A DNA stretch of 64,000 bases from Pseudomonas sp. AOB-7 (lineage in GTDB: Bacteria; Pseudomonadota; Gammaproteobacteria; Pseudomonadales; Pseudomonadaceae). The notes below the pieces were generated by a model. It was not told where the DNA came from and searched no databases. It saw nothing but the letters and a program-made list of their open reading frames with translations. This document shows positions 53,739 through 63,109 of the stretch, one piece after another. Made by a program: the position numbers and the translations under genes. The number at the start of each line of letters is the position of its first letter. The stretch's first letter is position 1. Location of the stretch: assembly GCF_003696305.1 (NCBI RefSeq), contig NZ_RFFK01000008.1:1-64000 (forward strand), written 5' to 3'.

Positions 53739-55010
53739 ATGAGAAAGACCTCCCTGGCACTGGCCGTAGCCGCCAGCACCCTGGGCCTGAGCCAAGTGGC
53801 CTCTGCCGATTTGATCGGCGACACCAAGGTCAGCCTGGAAGCCCGCAATTTCTACTTCAACCGTGATTTCCGTCAGGGGCACAACGATACGCCAACCCCC
53901 ACTCGTTCCAAGTCCGAAGAGTGGGCCCAGGGCTTTATCCTGCGCATGAACTCCGGCTTCACCGAGGGCACCGTGGGCTTCGGCGCCGACGCCATCGGCA
54001 TGTTCGGCTTCAAGCTGGATTCCGGCGACGGCACCGCCGGCAGCGGTCTGCTGGTCCCGGATCGTTCCTCGGGCGGTTCGCAGGACAACTACTCGGATCT
54101 GGCCGTAGCGGCCAAGGCCAAGATTTCCAACAGCACCCTGCGTGTCGGCCAGATGCAGTTCAAGAACGCCGCCATCGCCTCCAGCGACGCCCGCCTGCTG
54201 CCGCAGGTGTTCGAAGCCGGTCACCTGGTATCCCAGGAAATCGACGGCCTGATGCTGGAAGCCGCGCACGTGCGCGAGGTGAACCATCGTGACTCCGGCG
54301 ACTACGAAGATATCGCCATCACCAGCGGCGGCCGTCGCGGCATCGCCACTTCTGGCGGCGCCACCGCCGATTCGTTCGACTTTATCGGCGGCACCTACAA
54401 GCTGACCAATGACCTGACCGCCGGTTACTACTATTCCAACCTGGACGAGCTGTACAAGCAGCACTCCTTCAACGCCGTGCACGTGCTGCCGCTGGGCGAC
54501 AAGCAGAGCCTGAAGACCGACGTCCGCTATGCCCGTTCCACCGACGACGGCAACCGCAGCAACGTCGACAACAATGCCTTCGGCGCCATGGTCACCTACG
54601 GCCTGGACGGCCACGCCTTCGGCCTGGGCTACCAGAAGATGAGCGGCGACACCGGCTTCGCCTACATCAACGGTACCGACCCGTTCCTGGTCAACTACGT
54701 GCAGATCAGCGACTTCGCCAACAAGGACGAGAAGTCCTGGCAGGCGCGCTACGACTTCAACTTTGCCTCCATCGGCATCCCGGGCCTGACCTTCATGACC
54801 CGCTACCTGACCGGCGACAACGTCGACCGCGGTGCTGGCGTATCCGAAGGCCGCGAGTGGGAGCGCAACACCGAGCTGATGTACGTGTTCCAGGAAGGCG
54901 CGCTGAAGAACCTCGGCGTACGCTGGCGCAATGCGAGTGTGCGTTCGAACTTCGCCAACGACATCGACGAGAACCGTCTGATCGTCAGCTACACCCTGCC
55001 GCTGATGTAA
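53739..55010 (+). CDS. oprE: OprE-like outer-membrane porin (OprD family)
   Basis: A 423-residue porin with a signal peptide (MRKTSLALAVAASTLGLSQV, cleaved near ASA-D). It has the OprD/OprE opening LIGDTKVSLEARNFYFNRDF, the WAQGFILRMNSGFTEGTVGF barrel segment and the end IDENRLIVSYTLPLM. Among OprD proteins the NFYFNRDFR opening fits OprE, and the position after a GGDEF gene and desA agrees with OprE in P. aeruginosa. It passes small substrates across the outer membrane. The symbol is likely but not proven. Confidence 0.82.
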   Translation: MRKTSLALAVAASTLGLSQVASADLIGDTKVSLEARNFYFNRDFRQGHNDTPTPTRSKSEEWAQGFILRMNSGFTEGTVGFGADAIGMFGFKLDSGDGTAGSGLLVPDRSSGGSQDNYSDLAVAAKAKISNSTLRVGQMQFKNAAIASSDARLLPQVFEAGHLVSQEIDGLMLEAAHVREVNHRDSGDYEDIAITSGGRRGIATSGGATADSFDFIGGTYKLTNDLTAGYYYSNLDELYKQHSFNAVHVLPLGDKQSLKTDVRYARSTDDGNRSNVDNNAFGAMVTYGLDGHAFGLGYQKMSGDTGFAYINGTDPFLVNYVQISDFANKDEKSWQARYDFNFASIGIPGLTFMTRYLTGDNVDRGAGVSEGREWERNTELMYVFQEGALKNLGVRWRNASVRSNFANDIDENRLIVSYTLPLM

Positions 55011-55065
55011 TCAGCCGACGGAGGTTCGACAGGCTCATCAGGCCTGTCGTCCCGAGCGCGATAAG

Positions 55066-55102
55066 AAAAATGCCCGCATCCTTCCGGATGCGGGCATTTT
55101 TT
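55066..55102. terminator. Strong bidirectional terminator
   Basis: A stem of about 16 bp with a TTCC loop and A/T tracts on both sides lies between the convergent oprE and the DUF2388 gene. Confidence 0.9.
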
Positions 55103-55117
55103 ATGCGCGCGTTGGGC

Positions 55118-55453
55118 TTAGCGGGCGTCGCTGGCCTCGAGCGGGCCGGCCGAGGCGGCGAGAATGGCGCTGGCCAGTTCCATATCGTCGGCGCCCTGCA
55201 GCTCGGGGTTTTCACTGCGTAGCCGCTGCAGCGCCGCCTCCAGGTGCGGGCCGCGTATCTCGCCGGCGCTGGCGACGAAGCTGCTGGCGTCTTCCTCGGC
55301 GGCGACGACCAGCTTCTTGTCCTTGAAGGTCAGGTAGGTGGAGGCGGTGGTCGCCCCGGAGGAAAGGATGTCGCGCAGCAGGCTGTCGGCTGCGGCGGTT
55401 TGGGCGATCAGGCAGGCGGCCAATGCCAGGGCTGCTCGGCTCGATACACGCAT
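55118..55453 (-). CDS. DUF2388 family exported protein
   Basis: A 111-residue protein with a signal peptide (MRVSSRAALALAACLIAQTA, cleaved near AAA-D). The core TASTYLTFKDKKLVVAAEED and SFVASAGEIRGPHLEAALQ is the DUF2388 signature of Pseudomonas, a small periplasmic family of unknown function often encoded in paralogous clusters. Only one copy is seen here. It is monocistronic, ending at the strong terminator shared with oprE. Confidence 0.85.
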   Translation of the reverse strand: MRVSSRAALALAACLIAQTAAADSLLRDILSSGATTASTYLTFKDKKLVVAAEEDASSFVASAGEIRGPHLEAALQRLRSENPELQGADDMELASAILAASAGPLEASDAR

Positions 55454-55477
55454 GGGGTGGTACTCCTGTGGGTTTAC

Positions 55478-56122
55478 TCACCTGATAGGAGTACCGGTGG
55501 CTGCCCCGGGTTCCACCTGAGCGATGGTTGGTCGCCACAGGCTGTACTGGCGCAGCGCGTCGGAATCCGCGCGACCCAGCAGCTCGAAGCCATGGCGCCG
55601 GTACAGCGCCAGGTTGCGTTCGACGCCGGTTTCCAGGGCTGCGGCGCTGCAGCCGGCGGCGGCCATCGCTTGCAGCGTCGCCTGCAGCAGGGCGCCGCCG
55701 AGGCCCTGTCCCTGGCTGTGCGGGGCCACGGCGAGAAACTCCAGGCGGGCGCAACCCTCCGGCAGTTGCTGGTCGAAGGCGGCGAGCAGGCGATCCAGAC
55801 GCGCCAGGCAGTCCGCACCGCAGGTGTCGGCGATGCGTCGGCCCAGCTCATGCACGCTATCGCTGCTGGGTGTCTGGGCCAGATCAAAGAGGCTCAGGCC
55901 GCACAGCACCGAGCCGCGCCAGGCGGCGAGAACCGGTAGGCGATTGTCACGATGAAACGCCAGGTAGGCCTGCAGGTACGCGCGGCGTCTAGCGCCGAAG
56001 CCGGGGCGCTCGCGCATCAGGTACCAGCCTAGGCTCGGGTCGTCGGCGAAGGCCGCATCGAGCAGCGCCAGGGTCGCGTCGGCCTGCGCCGCCGGCAGCG
56101 GCGCCAGGCGCACCTCGCTCAT
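55478..56122 (-). CDS. GNAT-family N-acetyltransferase
   Basis: A 214-residue acetyltransferase. Motif A lies in FLAVAPHSQGQGLGGALLQA and motif B in LYRRHGFELLGRA, with an N-terminal block (LLDAAFADDPSLGWYLMRER) found in many putative GNATs. No substrate assigned. The ATG at 56122 overlaps the NfeD-like gene stop by four bases (ATGA), so it is translationally coupled to a membrane-quality operon. Confidence 0.83.
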   Translation of the reverse strand: MSEVRLAPLPAAQADATLALLDAAFADDPSLGWYLMRERPGFGARRRAYLQAYLAFHRDNRLPVLAAWRGSVLCGLSLFDLAQTPSSDSVHELGRRIADTCGADCLARLDRLLAAFDQQLPEGCARLEFLAVAPHSQGQGLGGALLQATLQAMAAAGCSAAALETGVERNLALYRRHGFELLGRADSDALRQYSLWRPTIAQVEPGAATGTPIR

Positions 56123-56568
56123 GCGTCGCGTTCGACCCGCAGAATCACGCCATCCTGGGCCACCACCTTGACCGAGCTGCCGGCCGGCAGGTCGGGGCCG
56201 CTGACCAGCCACAGGCTGTCGCCGGCCTTGATCTTGCCGCGGCCGCCGACTATCGCCTCGTGCAGGGCGAAACGACGGCCGAGCAGTTCGCTGCCGCGCT
56301 GGTTCAGCCCCGGCTGGTCGCTGGGGCGCGTGGCGCTGCGCTGGCGGCGCCACCAGAGCACGGCGGTGAGGATCGCCAGCAGGCCGAACAGGAAGAATTG
56401 CCAGACCCAGGGCAGCTCCGGAAACAGGTAGGTGAGCACGCCGACGCAGGCGGCGGCCAGGCCGATCCACAGCAGGTAGCCGCCGGCGCCGAAGACTTCG
56501 AGGATCAGCAGGACGGTGGCCAGTGCCAGCCAGTCCCAGAACGATAGGTGTTGCAGGTAATAGATCAT
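56119..56568 (-). CDS. NfeD-family membrane protein (short form)
   Basis: A 149-residue protein of the short NfeD family. N-terminal hydrophobic helices (about residues 10-75; LILEVFGAGGYLLWIGLAAA) anchor it in the membrane. The C-terminal OB-fold domain includes GRRFALHEAIVGGRGKIKAG and PAGSSVKVVAQDGVILRVER. NfeD proteins partner the SPFH protein encoded next door (QmcA-like). It follows the SPFH gene by four bases. The start MIYYLQHL is chosen over an upstream frame. Confidence 0.88.
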   Translation of the reverse strand: MIYYLQHLSFWDWLALATVLLILEVFGAGGYLLWIGLAAACVGVLTYLFPELPWVWQFFLFGLLAILTAVLWWRRQRSATRPSDQPGLNQRGSELLGRRFALHEAIVGGRGKIKAGDSLWLVSGPDLPAGSSVKVVAQDGVILRVERDA

Positions 56569-56572
56569 GACG

Positions 56573-57508
56573 TCAGCCCTGCTTCTCGCCTGGGCCGCCG
56601 GCACCGAAAGTGGCCTTGACGATTTCGCCGATGCCGCCGACCGCGCCGATCACCTGGCTGGCCTCCAGCGGCATCAGCACCACCTTGCTGTTGTCGGCCG
56701 CCGCCAGCTGGCCGAGCGCTTCGATGTACTTCTGCGCGACGAAGTAGTTGACCGCCTGCACGTTGCCGCTGGCGATGGCCTGGGACACCACGCGGGTCGC
56801 CTCGGCTTCGGCCTGGGCCGCCCGTTCGCGCGCCTCGGCCTCGAGGAAGGCGGCCTGGCGTTCGCCCTCGGCACGCAGGATCTCGGCCTGCTTGTGGCCT
56901 TCGGCGGTGAGGATGGCGGCCGAGCGCGAGCCCTCGGCCTCGAGGATCTGCGCGCGCTTGAGGCGTTCGGCCTTCATCTGGCTGGCCATGGCTTCGACCA
57001 GGTCGGCGGGCGGGCTGATGTCCTTGATCTCGATGCGGGTGATCTTGATGCCCCAGGGCGCGGTGGCTTCGTCGACCGTCTTGAGCAGCCGTTCGTTGAT
57101 CGCGTCGCGCTGGCTGAGCATGGCGTCCAGCTCCATGGAGCCGAGCACGGTGCGGATATTGGTCATCACCAGGTTGCGGATGGCGTGCTCCAGGTTGTTC
57201 ACCTCGTAGGCGGCCTGGGCGGCGTTGATCACCTGGAAGAAGCACACCGCGTCGATCTGCACTATGGCGTTGTCGGCGCTGATCACTTCCTGCGGCGGGA
57301 TGTCCAGCACGCTTTCCATGACGTTGAGCCTGCGGCCGATGCGGTCCATCACCGGCACTATGATGTTGAGCCCGGGCTTGAGCGTGGTGGTGTAGCGGCC
57401 GAAGCGCTCCACCGTCCACTCCGAGCCCTGCGGCACCACCTTGAAGCCCATGTAGACGATGGCCAGAGCCAGGCCGACGAACAGCAGCAGGACGCCACCG
57501 ATTTCCAT
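56573..57508 (-). CDS. qmcA: SPFH/Band-7 protein (QmcA-like paraslipin)
   Basis: A 311-residue membrane-scaffold protein. It has one N-terminal helix ([20 protein letters not shown]) and an SPFH domain (about 25-190; [52 protein letters not shown]). A long Ala/Glu coiled coil follows (about 190-260) before [17 protein letters not shown]. It forms membrane oligomers that organise and protect membrane proteins. The operon order is SPFH, NfeD, GNAT. The ATG at 57508 follows GGAGATCG. Confidence 0.9.
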   Translation of the reverse strand: MEIGGVLLLFVGLALAIVYMGFKVVPQGSEWTVERFGRYTTTLKPGLNIIVPVMDRIGRRLNVMESVLDIPPQEVISADNAIVQIDAVCFFQVINAAQAAYEVNNLEHAIRNLVMTNIRTVLGSMELDAMLSQRDAINERLLKTVDEATAPWGIKITRIEIKDISPPADLVEAMASQMKAERLKRAQILEAEGSRSAAILTAEGHKQAEILRAEGERQAAFLEAEARERAAQAEAEATRVVSQAIASGNVQAVNYFVAQKYIEALGQLAAADNSKVVLMPLEASQVIGAVGGIGEIVKATFGAGGPGEKQG

Positions 57509-57612
57509 AAAGCGATCTCCCTCTTGCGTGCGTGCAGTTGACCGTCGCGACGTGACGAACGGCCTTGTCGGCATCTAAGCATAGCCGCTGGCCAATTGCC
57601 GCCGACCCCTTC

Positions 57613-59220
57613 TCACTGCCCGGCGGCGATGGCGCGCTGCATATCGGGCTGAGATGCAGCGCTCAGGCCTTGCGCGCGGGCCAGGGCGGCGATCAGCTGG
57701 GCGTCGCGGGCATAGATGTCGGGGGCGTAGCGCAGGGTGCCGTCGCTGCGCGCCTCCACCGTCCAGTAGGCGATCAGCAGCGGCACGGGCTGCTGCAGGC
57801 GGTATTCCTGGGTCTTGCCGCTGGCGATGCGCTGCTGCACCGGCTCCAGCTCCTGCGGCCGGAGCAGCCAGGCCAGCAGGGTGCCCACCGCCTCGACGCG
57901 CACGCAGCCGGAGCTGAACACCCGCGGCGACTTGTCGAACAGGCGCTGGCTGGGGGTGTCGTGCAGGTACACCGCGAAGGGGTTGGCGAAGCGCAGCGCC
58001 ACCCGGCCCAGCGGGTTGCGCGTGCCGGCGGCCTGGCGCAGGACGATGGCGCCGGGGTTGTCCCAGTCCACCAGCTCCGGGTCGAGCGGCTGGCCGTCGC
58101 GATCGAGCACGCTGAGCTCCTGCTGGGCGAGGTAGGCGAGGTCGTCGCGGATCGCCGGCAGCTTGTCCTCGCGCAGGATGGTCGGCGGCACCGTCCAGGT
58201 CGGGTTGAGCGTCAGACGCTGGATGCGCGAGGCCAGCAGCGGCGTTTCGCGGCCGGCGCGGCCGACCTGGGTGCGGGTGCGCCACAGCACCCGTTGCTGG
58301 CGCAGCACCAGCAGCTCGGCGGCGGCGACGTTGATCAGCACCTCGGTCGCGGCCAGGTCGTCGGCCAGCCAGCGCAGGCGCTCCAGGTTGATGCGCAGCT
58401 GGGCGCGGCGCATCGGCGCGGCGACGTTCAGTTCGGCCAGGCTGGCCGGGCCGAGGATGCCATCGGGATTCAACCCGTGGTCGTCCTGGAAGGCCTGCAG
58501 GGCCAGGACCGTGGCCGGGTCGAAGGCTTCGCCGGCAACCGTCGTCACGCTCAGGTAGCCCTCGGCGCGCAGGCGTTCGCGCAGCCCCGGCACCCGTGCA
58601 TCGCGGTGCTGCGCCTTGAGTAGGGGGCCGTCGGCCAGGGGCTGCCAGTCGGCCAGCGGCCGCTGGCGCAATTCGGCGTAGGCGGCGCGCAGGCGGCGGT
58701 AGGCGATGCCGTCCGGGCGCGCCGCGGCGAAGGCCTCGGCCGGTGCCTGTAGGTGCAGCAGGGCGAGCGACAGGGTGGCCAGGCGCAGGTCCGGCAGCGG
58801 GTTGGCGGGCGAATGCCACAGGCTTTCCTGAGGCGGCGGCGGCAGGCGCCCGCGACGCAGATGGAGCAGCGCCTGCAGGTAGCTGTGGCTGTGCAGCAGC
58901 TCGCTGCACGGGCCGTCGTACGCGGGCAGGGCGTATTCGTCGGGCTCCAGGCCGTCGTCGGCGAGGTCGGCGAGCTGCGCCGCGAGCTGGCGGCGCCGGC
59001 TGGCGTCGGCCCAGGCCGGCTGGTTCTCGCGCTGGGCGTAGAAGTCGCGCAGTTGCTGGCGCGCGTTATCGTCTAGATTTGTCGGTAAGGGCGCGCAGTG
59101 CTGCGGCAGCTGCTCCAGCAACGGGCGCAGGTCGGCGCTGGTGGCGGCATCCGTGGCGGCGACCAGTGGCAGGGTGAGCAGCAGGCCGCTCAGGTAAGAT
59201 GCACGTTTTTTGAACAACAT
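57613..59220 (-). CDS. L,D-transpeptidase (YcbB/LdtD type)
   Basis: A 535-residue periplasmic enzyme with a signal peptide (MLFKKRASYLSGLLLTLPLV). It has an N-terminal scaffold region, a peptidoglycan-binding stretch (about 210-270; DPATVLALQAFQDDHGLNPD) and a YkuD catalytic domain whose nucleophile is Cys439 in VFSSGCVRVE, with the upstream histidine in YLHDTPSQ. It forms 3-3 crosslinks in peptidoglycan. It is divergent from a second, smaller L,D-transpeptidase-like gene, with 126 bases between starts. Confidence 0.88.
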   Translation of the reverse strand: MLFKKRASYLSGLLLTLPLVAATDAATSADLRPLLEQLPQHCAPLPTNLDDNARQQLRDFYAQRENQPAWADASRRRQLAAQLADLADDGLEPDEYALPAYDGPCSELLHSHSYLQALLHLRRGRLPPPPQESLWHSPANPLPDLRLATLSLALLHLQAPAEAFAAARPDGIAYRRLRAAYAELRQRPLADWQPLADGPLLKAQHRDARVPGLRERLRAEGYLSVTTVAGEAFDPATVLALQAFQDDHGLNPDGILGPASLAELNVAAPMRRAQLRINLERLRWLADDLAATEVLINVAAAELLVLRQQRVLWRTRTQVGRAGRETPLLASRIQRLTLNPTWTVPPTILREDKLPAIRDDLAYLAQQELSVLDRDGQPLDPELVDWDNPGAIVLRQAAGTRNPLGRVALRFANPFAVYLHDTPSQRLFDKSPRVFSSGCVRVEAVGTLLAWLLRPQELEPVQQRIASGKTQEYRLQQPVPLLIAYWTVEARSDGTLRYAPDIYARDAQLIAALARAQGLSAASQPDMQRAIAAGQ

Positions 59221-59346
59221 ACTGCTCCAGTCCTTGGCTCAGAAAAGGCGCTACCCGGGTCGGCGCCGCGCGTCCAGTATAGGCGGGCCGCCATGGGATT
59301 CAGCGACAGGACGTCCCGGAGTCTGTGCGCAGAGGTGATTACGCAG

Positions 59347-60051
59347 ATGTTTGGACGTATCGGCCGGTGCTGGTTGGCGGGTTTGTGGTTGCTCGGTGCG
59401 CCGCTGTGGGCGAGCGCGGCGCAGGATGGGCTGTTCGCCGAGCTGGCGCGGCAGGCTCCCGGGCTCGAGCCGCAGGCGCTGCGCCACGCCCTGGCGGCCA
59501 TGCAGTGCGCGGTCAACCATGGGGCCGGCGATGCCCGGCGCCTGGCGGTGATCGACTATTCGCGGCCGTCGACCGAGCGCCGCCTGTGGATCTTCGACCT
59601 GCAGCGCAAGCGCCTGCTGCTGCGCGACTTCGTCGCCCATGGCCGGCGCTCCGGGGAGAACTTCGCCGAGGCCTTCTCCAACGACCTGGGCAGCCACCAG
59701 ACCAGCCTCGGCCTGTTCCGCACCGCCGAGAGCTACCGCGGCAAGCATGGCTATTCGCTGCGCATGGATGGCCTGGAGCCCGGCCTCAACGACCTGGCGC
59801 GCGAACGCGCGATCGTCATCCACGGCGCCGACTACGTGAACCCGCGCTGGGTGCAACAGCATGGCCGCATCGGCCGCAGCCTGGGTTGTCCGGCGGTGCG
59901 CCGCGAGGTGGCGCGGCTGGTGGTCGATCAGCTCAAGGGCGGCCAGTTCCTCTTCGCCTGGCATTCCGACCCGCGCTGGCTGGCGGGCTCGGCCTACCTG
60001 GCGTGCAAGCCGCAGCAGATGGCGGCATTGAGCCGCGCCGGCGAGGGGTAG
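59347..60051 (+). CDS. Small murein L,D-transpeptidase catalytic-domain protein (YkuD_2 type)
   Basis: A 234-residue exported protein with a signal peptide (MFGRIGRCWLAGLWLLGAPL, cleaved near ASA-A). The catalytic region matches the YkuD_2 family, with His159 in VIHGADYVN and Cys181 in GRSLGCPAVR. The role is probably peptidoglycan remodelling, divergent from the large transpeptidase. The ATG at 59347 is preferred because it begins the signal peptide; earlier starts are possible. The stop codon begins a dispersed repeat. Confidence 0.8.
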   Translation: MFGRIGRCWLAGLWLLGAPLWASAAQDGLFAELARQAPGLEPQALRHALAAMQCAVNHGAGDARRLAVIDYSRPSTERRLWIFDLQRKRLLLRDFVAHGRRSGENFAEAFSNDLGSHQTSLGLFRTAESYRGKHGYSLRMDGLEPGLNDLARERAIVIHGADYVNPRWVQQHGRIGRSLGCPAVRREVARLVVDQLKGGQFLFAWHSDPRWLAGSAYLACKPQQMAALSRAGEG

Positions 60052-60176
60052 GTTGGCGCTGAGCGTAGCGAAGCCCAACGGGGAGTGCGCAGCACTCCGC
60101 CCGGCGTCCGCCAGCACCCCTGCCTAGCCCGGTTTCGGCGTTACGTCGAGCATCGCCCGTTGGGCTAAGCGCAGGC
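60048..60176. repeat. Diverged copy of the GTAGGTTGGGCTGAGCG repeat
   Basis: The left part at 60048-60079 and a right part at 60159-60176 match the arms of the palindrome at 24081-24178. The 194-base gap to the ATPase stop holds no gene. Confidence 0.6.
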
Positions 60177-60245
60177 CATGCACCCGTTCAAGCCGCCGCA
60201 AACGGCGGTATCGAGCCGCCAGCCGAGCGTTGCGCCCCGGATGCG

Positions 60246-62030
60246 TCACTTCTGCTCGCTCTGCGGGGTCACCCGCAGCACTTCCTCGATGGTGGTCAGG
60301 CCGGCGGCGACCTTCTGCGCGCCGGACAGGCGCAGGCTGCGCATGCCTTCCTTGAACGCCGCGCGGCGCAGGGCGACGAGGTCGGTGTCGGCAGTGATCA
60401 GCGGCTTGATCGCATCGTTGAGCAGCATGATCTCGTACACCCCGGCGCGGCCGCGGTAGCCGGTGTCGCGGCATTCCAGGCAGCCCACGGCCTGCTGCGC
60501 GCTGGTCGGCAGGGGCGCGCTCCAGGGTTTGGTCAGGCTCTGCCAGCCGTCCTCATCCAGTTGCAGCGGCGCCTTGCAGTGCGGGCACAGGGTGCGCACC
60601 AGGCGCTGGGCCATGACGCCGAGCACGGTGGCCTTGAGCAGGTAGTGCGGCACGCCCAGTTCGAGCAGGCGGCTGATGGCGCTCGGCGCGTCGTTGGTGT
60701 GCAGGGTCGACAGCACCAGGTGGCCGGTGAGCGCCGCCTGGATCGCCATTTCCGCGGTCTCCAGGTCGCGGATCTCGCCGACCATGATGATGTCTGGGTC
60801 CTGGCGCATCAGCGCGCGCACGCCGCTGGCGAAGGTCAGGTCGATATTGTGTTGCACCTGCATCTGGTTGAAGGCGCCCTCGATCATCTCGATCGGGTCC
60901 TCGATGGTGCAGACGTTGACCTCGGCGGTGGCCAGCTGCTTGAGCGTGGTGTACAGCGTGGTGGTCTTGCCCGAGCCGGTCGGCCCGGTGACCAGGATGA
61001 TGCCGTTGGGCTGGCGGGTCATGCTCTCCCAGCGGCGCAGGTCGTCGGCGGAGAAACCCAGCTGGTCCGGGCTTTTCAGCAGCACCTCGGGGTCGAAGAT
61101 ACGCATCACCATCTTCTCGCCGAAGGCAGTGGGCAGGGTCGACAGGCGCAGCTCCACCTCGCCGCCGTCCGGGGTCTTGGTCTTGACCCGGCCGTCCTGC
61201 GGCTTGCGTTTCTCCGCCACGTTCATCCGCCCGAGGGACTTGAGGCGGCTGACCACCGCCATGGTCACCTGCGGCGGGAACTGGTAGACGGTGTGCAGCA
61301 CGCCGTCGATGCGAAAGCGCACGCTGCCCTGTTCGCGGCGCGGCTCGATATGGATATCGCTGGCACGCTGCTGGAAGGCGTACTGGAACAGCCAGTCGAC
61401 GATATTGACGATATGCGCGTCGTTGGCGTCCGGCTCCTGGTCCTGGGCGCCGAGGCTGAGCAGTTGCTCGAAGTTGCCGACGCCGCTGATCTTCTGATCC
61501 ACCGAGGTGGCGCCGCTGACCGAGCGGGCCAGGCGGTAGAACTCCACGGTAAAGCGCTGGATGTCCGCCGGGTTGGCCACCACCCGCTTGATCGGGCGCT
61601 TGAGCACGTGCACCAGGTTGGCTTCCCAGCTGTGCACCAGCGGCTGGCTGCTGGCGATGGTCACGCTCTCGGCATCCACCGCCACGGCTAGAATCTTGTG
61701 CCGTTGGGCGAAGGCGTAGGACATCAGCGGGGTGATGGCCGGCACGTCGATCTTCAGCGGGTCGATGCGCAGGTAGGGCTGGCCGACGAACTGTGCCAGC
61801 CAGACGGTGAGGCTCTCCAGGTCGAGCTTCTTGCCCGGGCGGCTGAGGTCGTCGACCTGCTGCGCGGCGAGAAACTCCAGTGGGTGCTGCTGGTGGTTCA
61901 GCGAACTGCGGCGAATCGCCAGGCACTGCTCGGCCGCGTCCTGACCGACCCGGCCCTGGGCGACCAGCTCGCGCAGCAGGTCGCCGAGATCCAGTACGCG
62001 GTCTTGGGCGGTGGTGGCGAAGGCGGACAT
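60246..62030 (-). CDS. GspE/PilB-type secretion or pilus ATPase
   Basis: A 594-residue ATPase with an N-terminal GspE_N-like region (about 10-160) and the PilB/GspE core. Walker A is GPTGSGKTTTLYT near residue 345, the Asp box is CTIEDPIEMIEG, the His box LTGHLVLSTLHTND, and a CxxC zinc motif LCPHC pairs with ECRDTG. The upstream ASDIHIEPRREQG region is also conserved. It should power a type II secretion or type IV pilus-like machine, but none of its partner genes lie in the window. The ATG at 62030 begins MSAFATTAQ; an upstream codon is less likely. Confidence 0.88.
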   Translation of the reverse strand: MSAFATTAQDRVLDLGDLLRELVAQGRVGQDAAEQCLAIRRSSLNHQQHPLEFLAAQQVDDLSRPGKKLDLESLTVWLAQFVGQPYLRIDPLKIDVPAITPLMSYAFAQRHKILAVAVDAESVTIASSQPLVHSWEANLVHVLKRPIKRVVANPADIQRFTVEFYRLARSVSGATSVDQKISGVGNFEQLLSLGAQDQEPDANDAHIVNIVDWLFQYAFQQRASDIHIEPRREQGSVRFRIDGVLHTVYQFPPQVTMAVVSRLKSLGRMNVAEKRKPQDGRVKTKTPDGGEVELRLSTLPTAFGEKMVMRIFDPEVLLKSPDQLGFSADDLRRWESMTRQPNGIILVTGPTGSGKTTTLYTTLKQLATAEVNVCTIEDPIEMIEGAFNQMQVQHNIDLTFASGVRALMRQDPDIIMVGEIRDLETAEMAIQAALTGHLVLSTLHTNDAPSAISRLLELGVPHYLLKATVLGVMAQRLVRTLCPHCKAPLQLDEDGWQSLTKPWSAPLPTSAQQAVGCLECRDTGYRGRAGVYEIMLLNDAIKPLITADTDLVALRRAAFKEGMRSLRLSGAQKVAAGLTTIEEVLRVTPQSEQK

Positions 62031-62118
62031 GCGGGCTCCTCGGTGGTTCGGCCTGAACAAGCGTAGCCGCTAGGATGCCCGAAAAGCGCGGACGGGGCTA
62101 AGGCCCCGGCGTGACCCA

Positions 62119-62454
62119 TTACCCAGTGCGCAGCGCCGCCTGCTCCGGGCTGTGATCCAGCTGCCGCCAGTCGACCTGCCAGACGCACACCAGGCCGCGC
62201 AGTTTCTCCGCCAGCACCCTGGCGCGATGCAGCGACAGACCTTGCAGCTGCAGCCGCACCTGCAGGTCGCCGTCCTGGCGCTGCACCTGCAGCTGTTGCG
62301 GCAGCAGCTGCAACTGGGCGAACAGGCCGAGCAGGCGACACAGCACGTCGGCCTCGGCCTCGGTGCGCAGGCGGTATTCGACGGCCGACTCGGGGCGATC
62401 CTGCCAGGGATCGCGGCGGCTGTGCGGAGCGGGGAAGGGCGTGGCGTCGGGCAT
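62119..62454 (-). CDS. ACT-like small protein of unknown function
   Basis: A 111-residue protein with charged N terminus and a C-terminal half that looks like an ACT domain (DGDLQVRLQLQGLSLHRARV then LRGLVCVWQVDW), possibly an amino-acid sensor. It lies 88 bases upstream of the ATPase gene on the same strand and divergent from an Lrp/AsnC regulator, itself an ACT-like (RAM) amino-acid sensor. The link to either is inference. Confidence 0.55.
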   Translation of the reverse strand: MPDATPFPAPHSRRDPWQDRPESAVEYRLRTEAEADVLCRLLGLFAQLQLLPQQLQVQRQDGDLQVRLQLQGLSLHRARVLAEKLRGLVCVWQVDWRQLDHSPEQAALRTG

Positions 62455-62581
62455 GGCGGCATCTCGCGGTGGATTTGCTCCAGTTTCGCCCTTCGCGCGG
62501 CGAAAGTTCTGCCTGGATTTCTGTGAAAACCCGGATTTTGTGGATAGTCTTGCCGTTGACTGCCGTTATCGAGGAATTTTT

Positions 62582-63049
62582 ATGTCCGTCGCCCTGGATG
62601 TTTACGACCAGCGCATTCTCGCCCTGCTGCAGGAGGACGCCGGCCTCTCCACCGCCGAGATCGCCGAGCGCGTCGGCCTGTCGCAATCGCCCTGCTGGCG
62701 GCGCATCCAGCGGCTCAAGGAGGAGGGGGTGATCCGCCGCCAGGTGACCCTGCTCGAGCGCAAGAAGGTCGGCCTGCACACCCAGGTGTTCGCCCAGGTC
62801 AAGCTCAACGCCCACGGCCGCTCCAACCTCACCGAGTTCGCCGAGGCCATGCGCGAGTTTCCCGAGGTGCTGGAGTGTCACGTGCTGATGGGCGCGGTGG
62901 ACTTCATGCTGCGTATCGTCACCCGCGACATCGAGGCCTACGAGCGCTTCTTCTTCGAGAAGCTGTCGCTGGTGCCGGGCATCCAGGAGGTCAACTCCAT
63001 CGTCGCCCTGTCGGAGATCAAGTCCACCACCAGCTTGCCGTTGGCTTAG
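62582..63049 (+). CDS. Lrp/AsnC-family transcriptional regulator
   Basis: A 155-residue regulator with an N-terminal winged helix (about 5-60; STAEIAERVGLSQSPCWRRI, recognition helix SQSPCWRRIQRLK) and a C-terminal RAM ligand domain (VFAQVKLNAHG, VLECHVLMGAVDFMLRIVTR). It forms octamers that sense amino acids. The ATG at 62582 follows a GAGG site; the open frame upstream is not coding. Probably autoregulated, divergent from the ACT-like gene. Confidence 0.9.
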   Translation: MSVALDVYDQRILALLQEDAGLSTAEIAERVGLSQSPCWRRIQRLKEEGVIRRQVTLLERKKVGLHTQVFAQVKLNAHGRSNLTEFAEAMREFPEVLECHVLMGAVDFMLRIVTRDIEAYERFFFEKLSLVPGIQEVNSIVALSEIKSTTSLPLA

Positions 63050-63061
63050 GCGGCGCTGCGC

Positions 63062-63092
63062 GGCCGCCTGATCCGGGCGCCCGGAGGCGGCC
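63062..63092. terminator. Bidirectional hairpin
   Basis: A perfect 8-bp inverted repeat (GGCCGCCT 63062-63069 with AGGCGGCC 63085-63092) between convergent genes. Confidence 0.65.
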
Positions 63093-63109
63093 CGGATGCG
63101 ATCCGCGGC

